Shown here one piece after another: positions 9,476 to 16,623 of a stretch of 41,986 nucleotides of DNA. A model generated the notes under the pieces. It was not told the origin of the DNA and did not search any database. It saw only the letters and a list, made by a program, of their open reading frames with translations. This stretch comes from UBA7672 sp038326205. Its GTDB lineage: Bacteria; Pseudomonadota; Alphaproteobacteria; Caulobacterales; Hyphomonadaceae. Numbering within the stretch: the first letter of the stretch is position 1; every line of letters begins with the position of its first letter. Both the position numbers and the translations under genes were made by a program. The stretch is from assembly GCA_038326205.1 (NCBI GenBank), contig JBBQJV010000035.1, positions 1-41,986 on the forward strand, read 5' to 3'.

Positions 9476-10546
9476 ATGACGGACGCCCCCCCCACCTTCA
9501 CCCTCACCGCCCCTGCGGAAGCAACGAGCGCGCGCCTCGACAAATGGCTGGCGGACTCAGGTACGGGAATGTCCCGCTCCCGTCTGCGCGTCCTGATCGA
9601 GGAAGGCCGGGTCACCGCCAATGGCCAGCTCGCCACCGACGCCAGCGCCAAGGTGCTTCCCGGCGCTGTTTACGCCATCGACCTGCCTCCGCCCGTCGAC
9701 GCTCTTCCTCAAGCGGAAGACATCCCGCTCGACGTGGTATTCGAGGACAAGCACCTCATCGTCATCAACAAGCCGCCCGGCCTCGTCGTCCACCCCGCCG
9801 GCGGGTCGGAGCGCGGCACGCTGGTCAATGCGCTGCTCTTCCATTGCGGACCGGAGCTGACGGGCATCGGCGGCGTCGCCCGTCCCGGTATCGTCCACCG
9901 CCTCGACAAGGATACGTCCGGCGTCATGGTCGCGGCGAAATCGGAAGCCGCACACACCGCCCTCTCCAACATGTTCGCAGCCCACGACATCGAGCGGGTC
10001 TATCTCGCTGTCACGCGCGGCGCGCCGCGACCGCTGATCGGGCGCATCGAGACGAACATCGGCCGCTCGCCCGGCGACCGCAAGAAGATGGCGGTGATGA
10101 AGGAGAAACACTTCCGCGCCGACCACTGGTCCGACGCTTCGAGCCAGGAAAACGACCTGCCGCAAGGCAAGGTCGCGATCACAAACTACCGAGGCATCGA
10201 GACCTACGGACGCCTTGATCACACAGGCACACAACCCGCCGCTGCACTCGTCGAATGCCGTCTCGAGACGGGACGCACCCACCAGATCCGTGTCCACATG
10301 GCCCACATTCAGGCCCCAGTGCTTGGCGACCAGACCTATGGCAAGCATCGCTGGCTCCGTGCCGACGGCAAGGGCCCCGCCTTCGAACGCGCCACCGCCA
10401 CAGCAAAAGCCTTTGAGCGCCAGGCGCTCCACGCCGCAGTGCTGGGCTTCGTCCACCCGATCACCGGTGAACAGCTCCGCTTCGAGCGTGACCCACCCGC
10501 CGACATGGCCGACCTGATCGACGCGCTACGGGCAATGCCGACCTAG
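9476..10546 (+). CDS. rluD: RluA-family 23S rRNA pseudouridine synthase (RluD-like)
   Basis: Converts specific uridines of large-subunit rRNA to pseudouridine. From the ATG at 9476 the protein has 356 residues: an S4 RNA-binding domain (about 18-70, ARLDKWLADSGTGMSRSRL..), then the synthase domain with GLVVHPAGG (102-110) and HRLDKDTSG (141-149; catalytic Asp144). RTHQIRVHMAH is the third family motif. An upstream in-frame extension into the phoD start region is not supported by homology. In many Alphaproteobacteria this gene lies next to rpoH, as here, though two leftward genes intervene. RluD rather than RluC is an inference from length and context. Confidence 0.9.
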   Translation: MTDAPPTFTLTAPAEATSARLDKWLADSGTGMSRSRLRVLIEEGRVTANGQLATDASAKVLPGAVYAIDLPPPVDALPQAEDIPLDVVFEDKHLIVINKPPGLVVHPAGGSERGTLVNALLFHCGPELTGIGGVARPGIVHRLDKDTSGVMVAAKSEAAHTALSNMFAAHDIERVYLAVTRGAPRPLIGRIETNIGRSPGDRKKMAVMKEKHFRADHWSDASSQENDLPQGKVAITNYRGIETYGRLDHTGTQPAAALVECRLETGRTHQIRVHMAHIQAPVLGDQTYGKHRWLRADGKGPAFERATATAKAFERQALHAAVLGFVHPITGEQLRFERDPPADMADLIDALRAMPT

Positions 10547-11106
10547 CGCGAGCCGTTCATCTTCCACTGATAGTCCAGCCGCCAGCCACATACGGCCATC
10601 GCTTCCCCGTTGAACTCGGCGGGTACGATCTTCGCCGTCTGCGCCCATGCCAGCGTTGCGCTGTCGAGCACGACCGAGCCTGATGACTGCGCCAGCTTCA
10701 CATCGGCCAGGCGGCCATCGACCGTGACGCAGGATTCCAGCGTCGTCGTCCCCGTGTCCCCACTGCGCACCGCGCTTTCGGGATATTTCGGCAACGGCGT
10801 TGACGTGTCGATCCGCGGCCGGCGGGTCATGCCGGTCATGTCGGACTTCCACTGCACGAAGAAAGCGGGCTTCGCATTCATCGATGCCGTAGTTGCCGAC
10901 ACGGGCTGCGCGACAATGCGCGATGCCTCCACCGGACCAAGCGGCACCGGCTCCATCGCAGCCGAAATAGTTGGCGGACCGAACCCGGGAAGGGTCGGCA
11001 TAGCCAGATCAATTTGCGGCAAGGTGGGCATCGCGGAACATCCCGCGAGCCCTAGTGCCGTCCCGACCGCAAGCCACCCAGCCCTCAGCCGTTCTGCAGC
11101 AAGCAT
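10543..11106 (-). CDS. lipoprotein with TonB C-terminal-like domain
   Basis: Starts at the ATG at 11106 behind a strong GGAGGGG. The signal is a lipoprotein type (ALGLAGC, Cys23). After a Pro/Met-rich linker with two PTLP-type repeats (AMPTLPQIDLAMPTLPGFG), the C-terminal about 100 residues resemble the TonB C-terminal domain (TPLPKYPESAVRSGDTGTTTLESCVTVDGRL..). It lacks the N-terminal membrane anchor and long Pro-rich rod of true TonB, so it is more likely a periplasmic TonB-like lipoprotein than an energy transducer. Two cysteines (CVTVDG and VCGW) could form a disulfide. Its stop overlaps the stop of the convergent gene in CTAG. Confidence 0.78.
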   Translation of the reverse strand: MLAAERLRAGWLAVGTALGLAGCSAMPTLPQIDLAMPTLPGFGPPTISAAMEPVPLGPVEASRIVAQPVSATTASMNAKPAFFVQWKSDMTGMTRRPRIDTSTPLPKYPESAVRSGDTGTTTLESCVTVDGRLADVKLAQSSGSVVLDSATLAWAQTAKIVPAEFNGEAMAVCGWRLDYQWKMNGSR

Positions 11107-11204
11107 GCTGCCCCTCCGTTGTTGGAGCACCACGAAGAACACAGACTGCCAGTGGTCGCGTCCGAACGCGACTCAAATCTGGAATCAGCGTGAGGAATAT
11201 TCGA

Positions 11205-11609
11205 TCAGCCTGCCTTGCTCATGATCGAAGTCCATTCCTCTTGCGACATGAAACCATCTTTGTCCGCGTCGACGTATGTCTGGAACACCCACGCGTTGTA
11301 GCCGAGGAATTCCCTCTGCGACAAAGTGCGCCCGCCTTCGGTGTTCGCTCCCTTGAACATCATCGCGGCATTCGCCTTCGCCTTGCCCTGAAGCGATTCC
11401 CTGAATTCGGCCTGATTGAGTTCGCCGTCGCCATCCTTGTCGACCTGCGCGAGGCGCGAGACCTGGAAACCGAGATACTCATTAAGGTCGCACTTCCCAT
11501 CGCCATTCTTGTCGAGGAAGGCGATGATCATCTCGGGTTGTTGCGCACTCGCCATCGGCGCGAGTCCGGCAGACGCCAGAACCAGTCCAGCCAGAATTGC
11601 GTTTCTCAT
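11205..11609 (-). CDS. secreted EF-hand calcium-binding protein
   Basis: 134 residues with a Sec signal peptide (MRNAILAGLVLASAGLAPMASA) and three EF-hand loops: DKNGDGKCDLNE (33-44), DKDGDGELNQAE (57-68) and DADKDGFMSQEE (114-125). Each carries Asp at loop positions 1, 3 and 5 or an equivalent and a terminal Glu, so calcium binding in the periplasm is likely. The ATG at 11609 has a good SD (GGGGAG), and longer upstream frames give no signal peptide. Function beyond calcium binding cannot be told. Confidence 0.85.
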   Translation of the reverse strand: MRNAILAGLVLASAGLAPMASAQQPEMIIAFLDKNGDGKCDLNEYLGFQVSRLAQVDKDGDGELNQAEFRESLQGKAKANAAMMFKGANTEGGRTLSQREFLGYNAWVFQTYVDADKDGFMSQEEWTSIMSKAG

Positions 11610-11708
11610 TGTTTTCTCCCCTGCGGCCCGGAACGCTACCATGTGGTACGGACTTGCCCAGTCCCACCGCTGCAAGTGTCCCGACCGCAGAAGCGTCCCG
11701 TTGGGGGG

Positions 11709-11744
11709 GGAGGCCTTCATTTTTCCCATGAAAAGCAGGCCTCC
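11709..11744. other. hairpin between EF-hand gene and rpoH
   Basis: GGAGGCCT (11709-11716) is perfectly complementary to AGGCCTCC (11737-11744), and TCAT/ATGA continues the stem inside. There is no T-run on either side. It lies about 100 bp upstream of the EF-hand gene start, within 475 bp (11610-12084) that otherwise hold no gene I can support. Confidence 0.5.
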
Positions 11745-12034
11745 GTCCTCCCAGCCTTGCAAAAACGCCCTGACATCGCAAATATCGGGTTAAAGATAGA
11801 TGAGGTTTCGGACCCTGCCGGCCCTGCGCGCACCGGCGTTTAGCCCTGCTCTGCCGACCGCGTAGAAACGATCACGTGTCCTGCCTCTTTAACGCCGCGA
11901 TCCTGCCCCCCATTTGGGACATCGGGTGGACGGGGGCGGGACGATACTCCTGCCAGAAAACTTTCACATTAAGGCTCATAGGCTCCCACACCTCGAACAG
12001 GGAGCAGGTGGGCCGACAGAATATAAACCGCGGA

Positions 12035-12084
12035 CCTCCCCTCCCCGTAACAAGGAGGCCAGCGCAGAAAAGAAGGAGAAGACC
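12035..12084 (+). promoter_or_regulatory. rpoH leader with SD-complementary tract
   Basis: The rpoH SD is AAGGAG at 12073-12078, six bases before the ATG. A second SD-like AAGGAGG lies at 12052-12058, and a pyrimidine tract CCTCCCCTCCCC at 12035-12046 is complementary to both. RNA folding could therefore hide the ribosome site. An AT-rich AATATAA just upstream (about 12020-12026) could be a -10 element; no convincing -35 was found. Control by structure is inference. Confidence 0.35.
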
Positions 12085-12975
12085 ATGGCAGGTTTGGCAA
12101 TCGCGCTCGGGCCGGAACAAGGCCTCTCGCGCTACCTCTCCGAAATCCGCAAATTCCCGCTTCTCGAGAAGAACGAGGAGTTCATGCTAGCCCAACGCTG
12201 GGCCCAGCATCAGGACTCCGACGCCGCCGAGAAGATGGTGACCTCGCACCTCCGCCTCGTAGCCAAGATCGCCATGGGCTATCGCGGCTATGGACTGCCC
12301 ATTGGCGAGGTTATCTCCGAGGGGAACGTCGGCCTGATGCAGGCCGTGAAGAAGTTCGACCCGGACAAGGGCTTCCGCCTGGCGACCTACGCCATGTGGT
12401 GGATCCGCGCCGCGATCCAGGAATACATCCTGCGCTCATGGTCGCTGGTGAAGCTCGGTACCACCGCCGCTCAAAAAAAGCTGTTCTTCAACCTGCGCCG
12501 CCTCAAGGGCGAACTCTCCGCCATCGAGGAAGGTGACCTCCGGCCCGAGAATGTGGCCGCCATCGCAAAGCGCCTTGGCGTCACCGAGGAAGAAGTCATT
12601 TCGATGAACGGCCGCATGGCGTCGGGGGGCGACGCTTCGCTCAACGCGCCGATCGGCGGGATGGATGGCGAAGCCGAATGGCAGGACTGGCTTGCCGACG
12701 ACACTCCCGGCCAGGCCGAACGCATGGCCGAAAGCGACGAGTTCGGCGCCCGGATGAGCTTGCTCGAACGGGCGATGGAGTCGCTCAACGAGCGTGAGCG
12801 TCACATCATCACTGAGCGCCGGCTGAAGGAAGACCCCACGACGCTGGAAGACCTCTCGACTGAATACAATGTCAGCCGCGAGCGCATCCGCCAGATCGAG
12901 GTCCGCGCCTTCGAGAAACTGCAAAAAGCAATGCGCGAAGCCGCCCGCGAACAAGGCATCGTCGAAGCCAACTAA
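12085..12975 (+). CDS. rpoH: RNA polymerase heat-shock sigma factor RpoH (sigma-32)
   Basis: 296 residues from the ATG at 12085. Region 1.2/2 shows LSRYLSEIRKFPLLEKNEE and GNVGLMQAVKKFDPDKGFRLATYAMWWIRAAIQEYI (core binding and -10 recognition). The RpoH box QKKLFFNLRR is present, separating it from housekeeping sigma factors. Region 4 ends with LSTEYNVSRERIRQIEVRAFEKL. It directs transcription of chaperone and protease genes during heat and envelope stress. The start is fixed by its strong SD; frames further upstream are non-homologous leader. Followed by an inverted repeat that may terminate it. Confidence 0.98.
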   Translation: MAGLAIALGPEQGLSRYLSEIRKFPLLEKNEEFMLAQRWAQHQDSDAAEKMVTSHLRLVAKIAMGYRGYGLPIGEVISEGNVGLMQAVKKFDPDKGFRLATYAMWWIRAAIQEYILRSWSLVKLGTTAAQKKLFFNLRRLKGELSAIEEGDLRPENVAAIAKRLGVTEEEVISMNGRMASGGDASLNAPIGGMDGEAEWQDWLADDTPGQAERMAESDEFGARMSLLERAMESLNERERHIITERRLKEDPTTLEDLSTEYNVSRERIRQIEVRAFEKLQKAMREAAREQGIVEAN

Positions 12976-12983
12976 GGACTTCC

Positions 12984-13009
12984 CCGGCCCGGTTGCAAGA
13001 TCGGGCCGG
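12984..13009 (+). terminator. hairpin after rpoH
   Basis: CCGGCCCG (12984-12991) and CGGGCCGG (13002-13009) form a perfect 8-bp stem with a 10-nt loop, starting 8 bases after the rpoH stop. There is no T-run, so it would be a weak or Rho-assisted terminator. A second hairpin, GAGACGCG/CGTGTCTC with one G-T pair, lies at 13039-13058. Confidence 0.55.
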
Positions 13010-13195
13010 CTCACTTCCGGGGGACACCCCTCCCCAACGAGACGCGCGTGCGTGTCTCCCTGAGCCGCCAGAGATGGCCTCCTGGAGAAACCCGCGCTGC
13101 CCGCCTCCAGATCGTGTGGATGGTCCCCGCGAAATGGAGGCGGGCCCATTTCTGGTCTCCATTTTCAACGCCGAACTCAGCCACAGAAAAAAACC

Positions 13196-13213
13196 TGTCA
13201 ACCTCGCTTGACA
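13196..13213. promoter_or_regulatory. operator 1, TGTCAA-N6-TTGACA
   Basis: A perfect inverted repeat with 6-bp arms and a 6-bp spacer, 45 bp upstream of the membrane-protein gene. The TTGACA arm also matches a -35 consensus. The same GTCAA-N6-TTGAC layout recurs at 13243-13258, 46 bp further on. The likely ligand is the XRE repressor encoded in the same unit (inference). Confidence 0.6.
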
Positions 13214-13231
13214 CCCCCCCTGTCCAGCTTA

Positions 13232-13258
13232 CTTGACATATAGTCAAGGAGAGTTGAC
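13232..13258. promoter_or_regulatory. composite operator over the SD of the membrane-protein gene
   Basis: CTTGAC (13232-13237), ATATA, GTCAAG (13243-13248) is a perfect palindrome containing a -10-like TATAGT (13239-13244). Its right arm, with TTGAC at 13254-13258, forms a second GTCAA-N6-TTGAC whose spacer is GGAGAG, i.e. the Shine-Dalgarno sequence itself. A protein bound here would cover both the promoter and the ribosome site. Confidence 0.6.
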
Positions 13259-13912
13259 ATGGTTAGCCCCGCCCAACCCACCCTCAACGAAGCCCCCGAG
13301 CCGAGCGGGAAACTCGGCATAGGCTTCTGGGCCATCTGGCTCGCCGGCATTCTCGCGGTCTGCGCCGCCTTCTCCGCCGCGATGTGGTGGATCCAGCCGC
13401 AGATGAGCGATCTGCTCGGCATGGCGCTGGGGGGCTTCGCCGTGCTCGCCTTCTCTAGCGCGCTCATCGGCCTTGCCATGATCCCCTATCGCATCCGCCA
13501 GAAGCGCGGGATCGAGGGCCGCATGCGCGAGCCCTATCGCCGCTACACAATGCGTTTCATGCCGGCGATGTTCGGCTACGTCGTCCTGCTCCTGCTTGCC
13601 GTCTGGTACGCAAAGCAGACCTCGCCGACCGGCATCGTCGCGTGGGCCATCGCCATCGCGCCCGCCCTGCCTTTGTTGCTGGCCATCCGCGCCATCTTCC
13701 TGCTGCCGCGCGAGGAGGACGACGAATACCAGCGCGAGCGTCTCTACCGCGCCCATGCGCTCGCGACGGGCGCCACGCTCGCGATCTGCACGGTCTGGGG
13801 CTTCCTCGACATGTTCGGCGTCGTCGGCCACGCCGAGATGTGGGTCGTCTTCCCGATCTGGGCCGCCTGCATGGGCCTCGCCCGCTGCCTGCCCCTCAGC
13901 GGCAACCGGTAG
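13259..13912 (+). CDS. integral membrane protein paired with XRE regulator
   Basis: 217 residues with about six hydrophobic segments (roughly 21-45, 52-75, 98-117, 123-143, 168-185, 190-207), a conserved-looking cytoplasmic stretch YRIRQKRGIEGRMREPYRRYTMRF and an acidic loop REEDDEYQRERLYR. Membrane proteins of this kind are commonly encoded directly ahead of small XRE regulators; their role is unknown and may be sensing or sequestration. The start is fixed by AAGGAG at 13247-13251 or so. The regulator gene follows 11 bp after the stop, with its SD overlapping that stop. Confidence 0.8.
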   Translation: MVSPAQPTLNEAPEPSGKLGIGFWAIWLAGILAVCAAFSAAMWWIQPQMSDLLGMALGGFAVLAFSSALIGLAMIPYRIRQKRGIEGRMREPYRRYTMRFMPAMFGYVVLLLLAVWYAKQTSPTGIVAWAIAIAPALPLLLAIRAIFLLPREEDDEYQRERLYRAHALATGATLAICTVWGFLDMFGVVGHAEMWVVFPIWAACMGLARCLPLSGNR

Positions 13913-13923
13913 GAGAGCGCGAA

Positions 13924-14157
13924 GTGAAGAACAACCTTCGCGTGCTTCGCGCCACCAAGGGCTGGAGCCAGGGCGATCTCGCCGATGCACTGGGCGTCTC
14001 GCGCCAGTCGGTCAACGCCCTCGAGACCGGAAAGTACGATCCATCGCTTCCCCTTGCCTTCCGTATCGCGCGGCTGTTCGGCAAGCGGGTGGATGAAATC
14101 TTCGATGATGAACTGGGCGGCTCCTCAAACTTGGGACAAGACCGGGCCGCCGAATAG
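13924..14157 (+). CDS. small XRE-family transcriptional regulator
   Basis: 77 residues starting with GTG, preceded by AGGAG at 13911-13915. It is almost entirely one Cro/CI-type helix-turn-helix: LRVLRATKGWSQGDLADALGVSRQSVNALETGKYDPSLPLAFRIARLFGKRVDEIFD, with recognition helix around VSRQSVNALE. No ligand or dimerisation domain is present beyond a short Gly/Ser tail. It is encoded between the membrane protein and the hydrolase. Autoregulation through the TTGAC palindromes upstream of the unit is the simplest reading, but no binding evidence exists here. Confidence 0.92.
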   Translation: MKNNLRVLRATKGWSQGDLADALGVSRQSVNALETGKYDPSLPLAFRIARLFGKRVDEIFDDELGGSSNLGQDRAAE

Positions 14158-14185
14158 ACACCCCACCCGTCTGGAGACCCACCAC

Positions 14186-15052
14186 ATGAACCGCCTGCTC
14201 AACGCCGCCATCGCGGTGATTACCCTCACCTTGCCCGCCTTCAACCCGCCCGCCTTTGCGCAAGAACGCTTCACCGACACGGTGAGCGGACAAGGACCAG
14301 ACGTGATCCTCATCCCCGGCCTCGCCTCTTCCGGAGACGTGTGGACCGCAACTGCCAAACAGCTTTCATCCACCCACCGCGTACACGTCCTTCAGGTGCG
14401 TGGTTTCGCAGGCGAGCCCTCCGGCCCGAACGCCGAAGGCGAGCTCATCAAGCCCCTCGCCGCAGAGATCGCCGCCTACGCTGCAAAGCTCGACCACCCC
14501 GCGATCATCGGCCACTCCATCGGCGGCCTGATCGCGATGGAAGTTGCCGCCGCAAAGCCTGACGCCATCAGCCGCATCCTCGTTGTCGATGCGCTGCCCT
14601 TCTACGCACTGCTCTATGGCTCGACCGCCACCGCCGAAACCGCCATGCCCTTCGCGAAGCAGGCGCGCACACAGATCCTCGCCATGCCCGACTCTGACTT
14701 CGCTGCTGCGCAGACGCAGACCATGGCGATGATGTCGCTCACAGAATCCGTGCGCCCTACCTTGACCGACTGGTCGGTCCGCTCAGATCGCCGCGTCATG
14801 GCGCAGGCCATGTACGACGCCATGACCGACGATGCCCGCCCGCTTCTCTCCACCATCAAGGCACCCGTCACCGTGCTTTACGCCTGGGACGTTACGATGG
14901 GCCAACCTCAGGAGATGGCCGACGGTATCTACGCGAACGCCTACAAAGGGCTGCCCGCGGCCAAGCTCATCCGCATCGACGGCAGCTTGCACTTCATCAT
15001 GCTCGACCAGCCTGAAGCTTTCTCGGCGTGCGTCTCGTCTTTCCTGAACTAG
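14186..15052 (+). CDS. secreted alpha/beta hydrolase
   Basis: 288 residues from the ATG at 14186. A signal peptide ends near FAQ (residue 26). The alpha/beta hydrolase core has the oxyanion segment LIPGLASSGDVW (42-53), nucleophile Ser111 in GHSIGG, Asp235 (LYAWD) and His269 (SLHFIML), so the triad is complete. A cap region lies at about 135-215. It starts 28 bp after the XRE regulator and likely belongs to the same transcript. An ester, lactone or amide in the periplasm is a plausible substrate; none is indicated. Confidence 0.87.
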   Translation: MNRLLNAAIAVITLTLPAFNPPAFAQERFTDTVSGQGPDVILIPGLASSGDVWTATAKQLSSTHRVHVLQVRGFAGEPSGPNAEGELIKPLAAEIAAYAAKLDHPAIIGHSIGGLIAMEVAAAKPDAISRILVVDALPFYALLYGSTATAETAMPFAKQARTQILAMPDSDFAAAQTQTMAMMSLTESVRPTLTDWSVRSDRRVMAQAMYDAMTDDARPLLSTIKAPVTVLYAWDVTMGQPQEMADGIYANAYKGLPAAKLIRIDGSLHFIMLDQPEAFSACVSSFLN

Positions 15053-15053
15053 C

Positions 15054-15088
15054 GTCCCGCCGAAGCACGATCACGCGCTGAGCGGGAC
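15054..15088 (+). terminator. hairpin after the alpha/beta hydrolase gene
   Basis: GTCCCGC (15054-15060) and GCGGGAC (15082-15088) form a 7-bp stem with a 21-nt loop that begins two bases after the stop codon. No T-run follows. Weak terminator candidate. Confidence 0.4.
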
Positions 15089-15202
15089 CTTGGGGGCCGC
15101 CTGCCGATCCCACTCAGCCCCAGGGGCCTCCCCATTCGCCGCACCGCTCTGCGAGAATTTTAGCGCCCCCCGCCTTCCCTCCCTCCCCGAAATCGGCTAC
15201 GT

Positions 15203-15217
15203 CTTGACACTGTCAAG
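15203..15217. promoter_or_regulatory. palindrome upstream of the P450 gene
   Basis: CTTGACA and TGTCAAG are 7-bp arms around one central C, 29 bp before the P450 start. The TTGACA arm could also serve as a -35 element. The half-site is the same TTGAC found before the XRE unit, but the spacing differs (1 bp instead of 5 or 6), so the binding protein need not be the same; TetR-type repressors often use such compact sites. Confidence 0.55.
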
Positions 15218-15246
15218 TTTATCCGAATTCCTCCCCGGGAGCCAAA

Positions 15247-16503
15247 ATGGCCGACACCGCAATCTCCGAAACCGAAGTCAAAGCCCTGAAAACTTACAAC
15301 GATCTGCCGGTCCTCGACTGGGACCTGACGAGCCCTGAAACCTCGTCCTACGACCTGTTCGGCAGGCTCCGCGAAGAGACGCCGCTGGTGAAGGTGCCGA
15401 TGGGCATGGGCTCGATGGTGCTCGCCCTGCGCGCCAGTATGGTCGACCAGATCGTCTCCCCGGAGGAGACCCGCCAGCTCGAAACCGAGATGAAGATGAT
15501 GCAGGGCATCTTCGACGGACCAATCTTTGACTTCATCGCCCAGGTCATGCTGTTTGCGAACGGCGACGTCCACCAGCGCCGCCGCCAGCCGGTCGCCCGC
15601 ACCTTCGCCTTCAAGCTGATGGAAGCGATGCGCCCGAAGGCTGCCGCCGTCGCCGCCGAAATCATCAGCGAGCATCTCGGCAAGGGTCCGTTCGACTACC
15701 TCAAGGAGTTCGCGGCGCAGATTCCGGCCCGCATCATCGCCGACATTCTCGGCATCCCGCGCGCCGACCTGCCCGTCTTCCTGAAATGGGTTAGCGATAC
15801 TGCCGAAGCGATCGGTTTCGTCGACGTCTCGCGCCGCACCGACATCGAGAAGAGCCTCGTCGAATTCAACGACTATGTCGGCAAGCTGCTCGATGACCGC
15901 CGCGCCAATCCGTGTGGCGACTTCCTCTCCGACTACGTCGCCGCCACTGCTGCGTCCGGGGACATGACCGAAGGCGAAATTCGCGCCCAGGTCGTCGGTC
16001 TTATCCTCGCCGGCTCCGACACGACGCGCAATTCGATGTGTATGACGCTGTCCGAACTGCTGCAACACCCCGACCAATGGAAAGCGCTCTGCGCCGATCC
16101 CGAAGGGCTCAAGAGACAAGCCTCCGAAGAAGGTCTGCGCTATCAGCCCGTCGTCTCAGGCATTCCGCGCGTCACGACAAAGGACATGGAGATCGAGGGC
16201 TACCTCATCCCCGCCGGCGCTGTGATCGCCGTTTCGATCCTGTCTGTGCTGCGCGACCCGGCCGTCTACGCCGATCCGGAAACCTTCAACATCCACCGCA
16301 CCGACCAGCAGCGCTGGCACCTCGCCTTCGGCGCAGGCGCCCACCGTTGCGCCGGCGAAGCCCTCGCCCGTGTCGAGCTTGAGGAAACCCTCGCCGCAAT
16401 CGCCCGCCTCGCGCCCAACACGCGCGTCGTCGGCAAGGCCCCGCAACTGCAACCCGGCGCCATCCGCACCGTGGACCAGATGCAGGTCGCGTTCATCGCG
16501 TAG
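15247..16503 (+). CDS. cytochrome P450
   Basis: 418-residue soluble bacterial P450 monooxygenase. The I-helix oxygen-binding motif is AGSDTT (255-260), the K-helix ExxR is Glu295-Arg298, and the haem loop FGAGAHRCAGEA (361-372) supplies the thiolate ligand Cys368. It needs ferredoxin and ferredoxin reductase for electrons; neither gene is in the window. The ATG lies behind GGGAG (about 15237-15241). It seems to be a single-gene unit with its own palindrome upstream and an inverted repeat downstream. Substrate unknown. Confidence 0.96.
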   Translation: MADTAISETEVKALKTYNDLPVLDWDLTSPETSSYDLFGRLREETPLVKVPMGMGSMVLALRASMVDQIVSPEETRQLETEMKMMQGIFDGPIFDFIAQVMLFANGDVHQRRRQPVARTFAFKLMEAMRPKAAAVAAEIISEHLGKGPFDYLKEFAAQIPARIIADILGIPRADLPVFLKWVSDTAEAIGFVDVSRRTDIEKSLVEFNDYVGKLLDDRRANPCGDFLSDYVAATAASGDMTEGEIRAQVVGLILAGSDTTRNSMCMTLSELLQHPDQWKALCADPEGLKRQASEEGLRYQPVVSGIPRVTTKDMEIEGYLIPAGAVIAVSILSVLRDPAVYADPETFNIHRTDQQRWHLAFGAGAHRCAGEALARVELEETLAAIARLAPNTRVVGKAPQLQPGAIRTVDQMQVAFIA

Positions 16504-16529
16504 GGCTGGTTTCCTTCACGGAGTCATCC

Positions 16530-16595
16530 TCGGGCCTGACCCAAGGATCTTGTTTCAGCGCGCAGAAGAAAGACGGATTCTCGGGTCAAGCCCGA
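16530..16595. repeat. intergenic inverted repeat between P450 and convergent gene
   Basis: The 20 bases at 16530-16549 pair with 16576-16595 at 17 of 20 positions (core TCGGGC-YTGACCC-RAG). It lies between two convergent genes and could act as a bidirectional terminator. Its composition (GGGCYTGACCC) resembles short palindromic repeats dispersed between genes in alphaproteobacterial chromosomes. Confidence 0.6.
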
Positions 16596-16623
16596 TAATA
16601 ATTCCCTGCGCGGCCTGCCGCTC

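Noticed and set aside
13642..13923. Upstream extension of the XRE regulator frame
   Set aside because: It overlaps the membrane-protein gene in another frame and is arginine-rich; the GTG at 13924 has a good SD and starts the helix-turn-helix domain.
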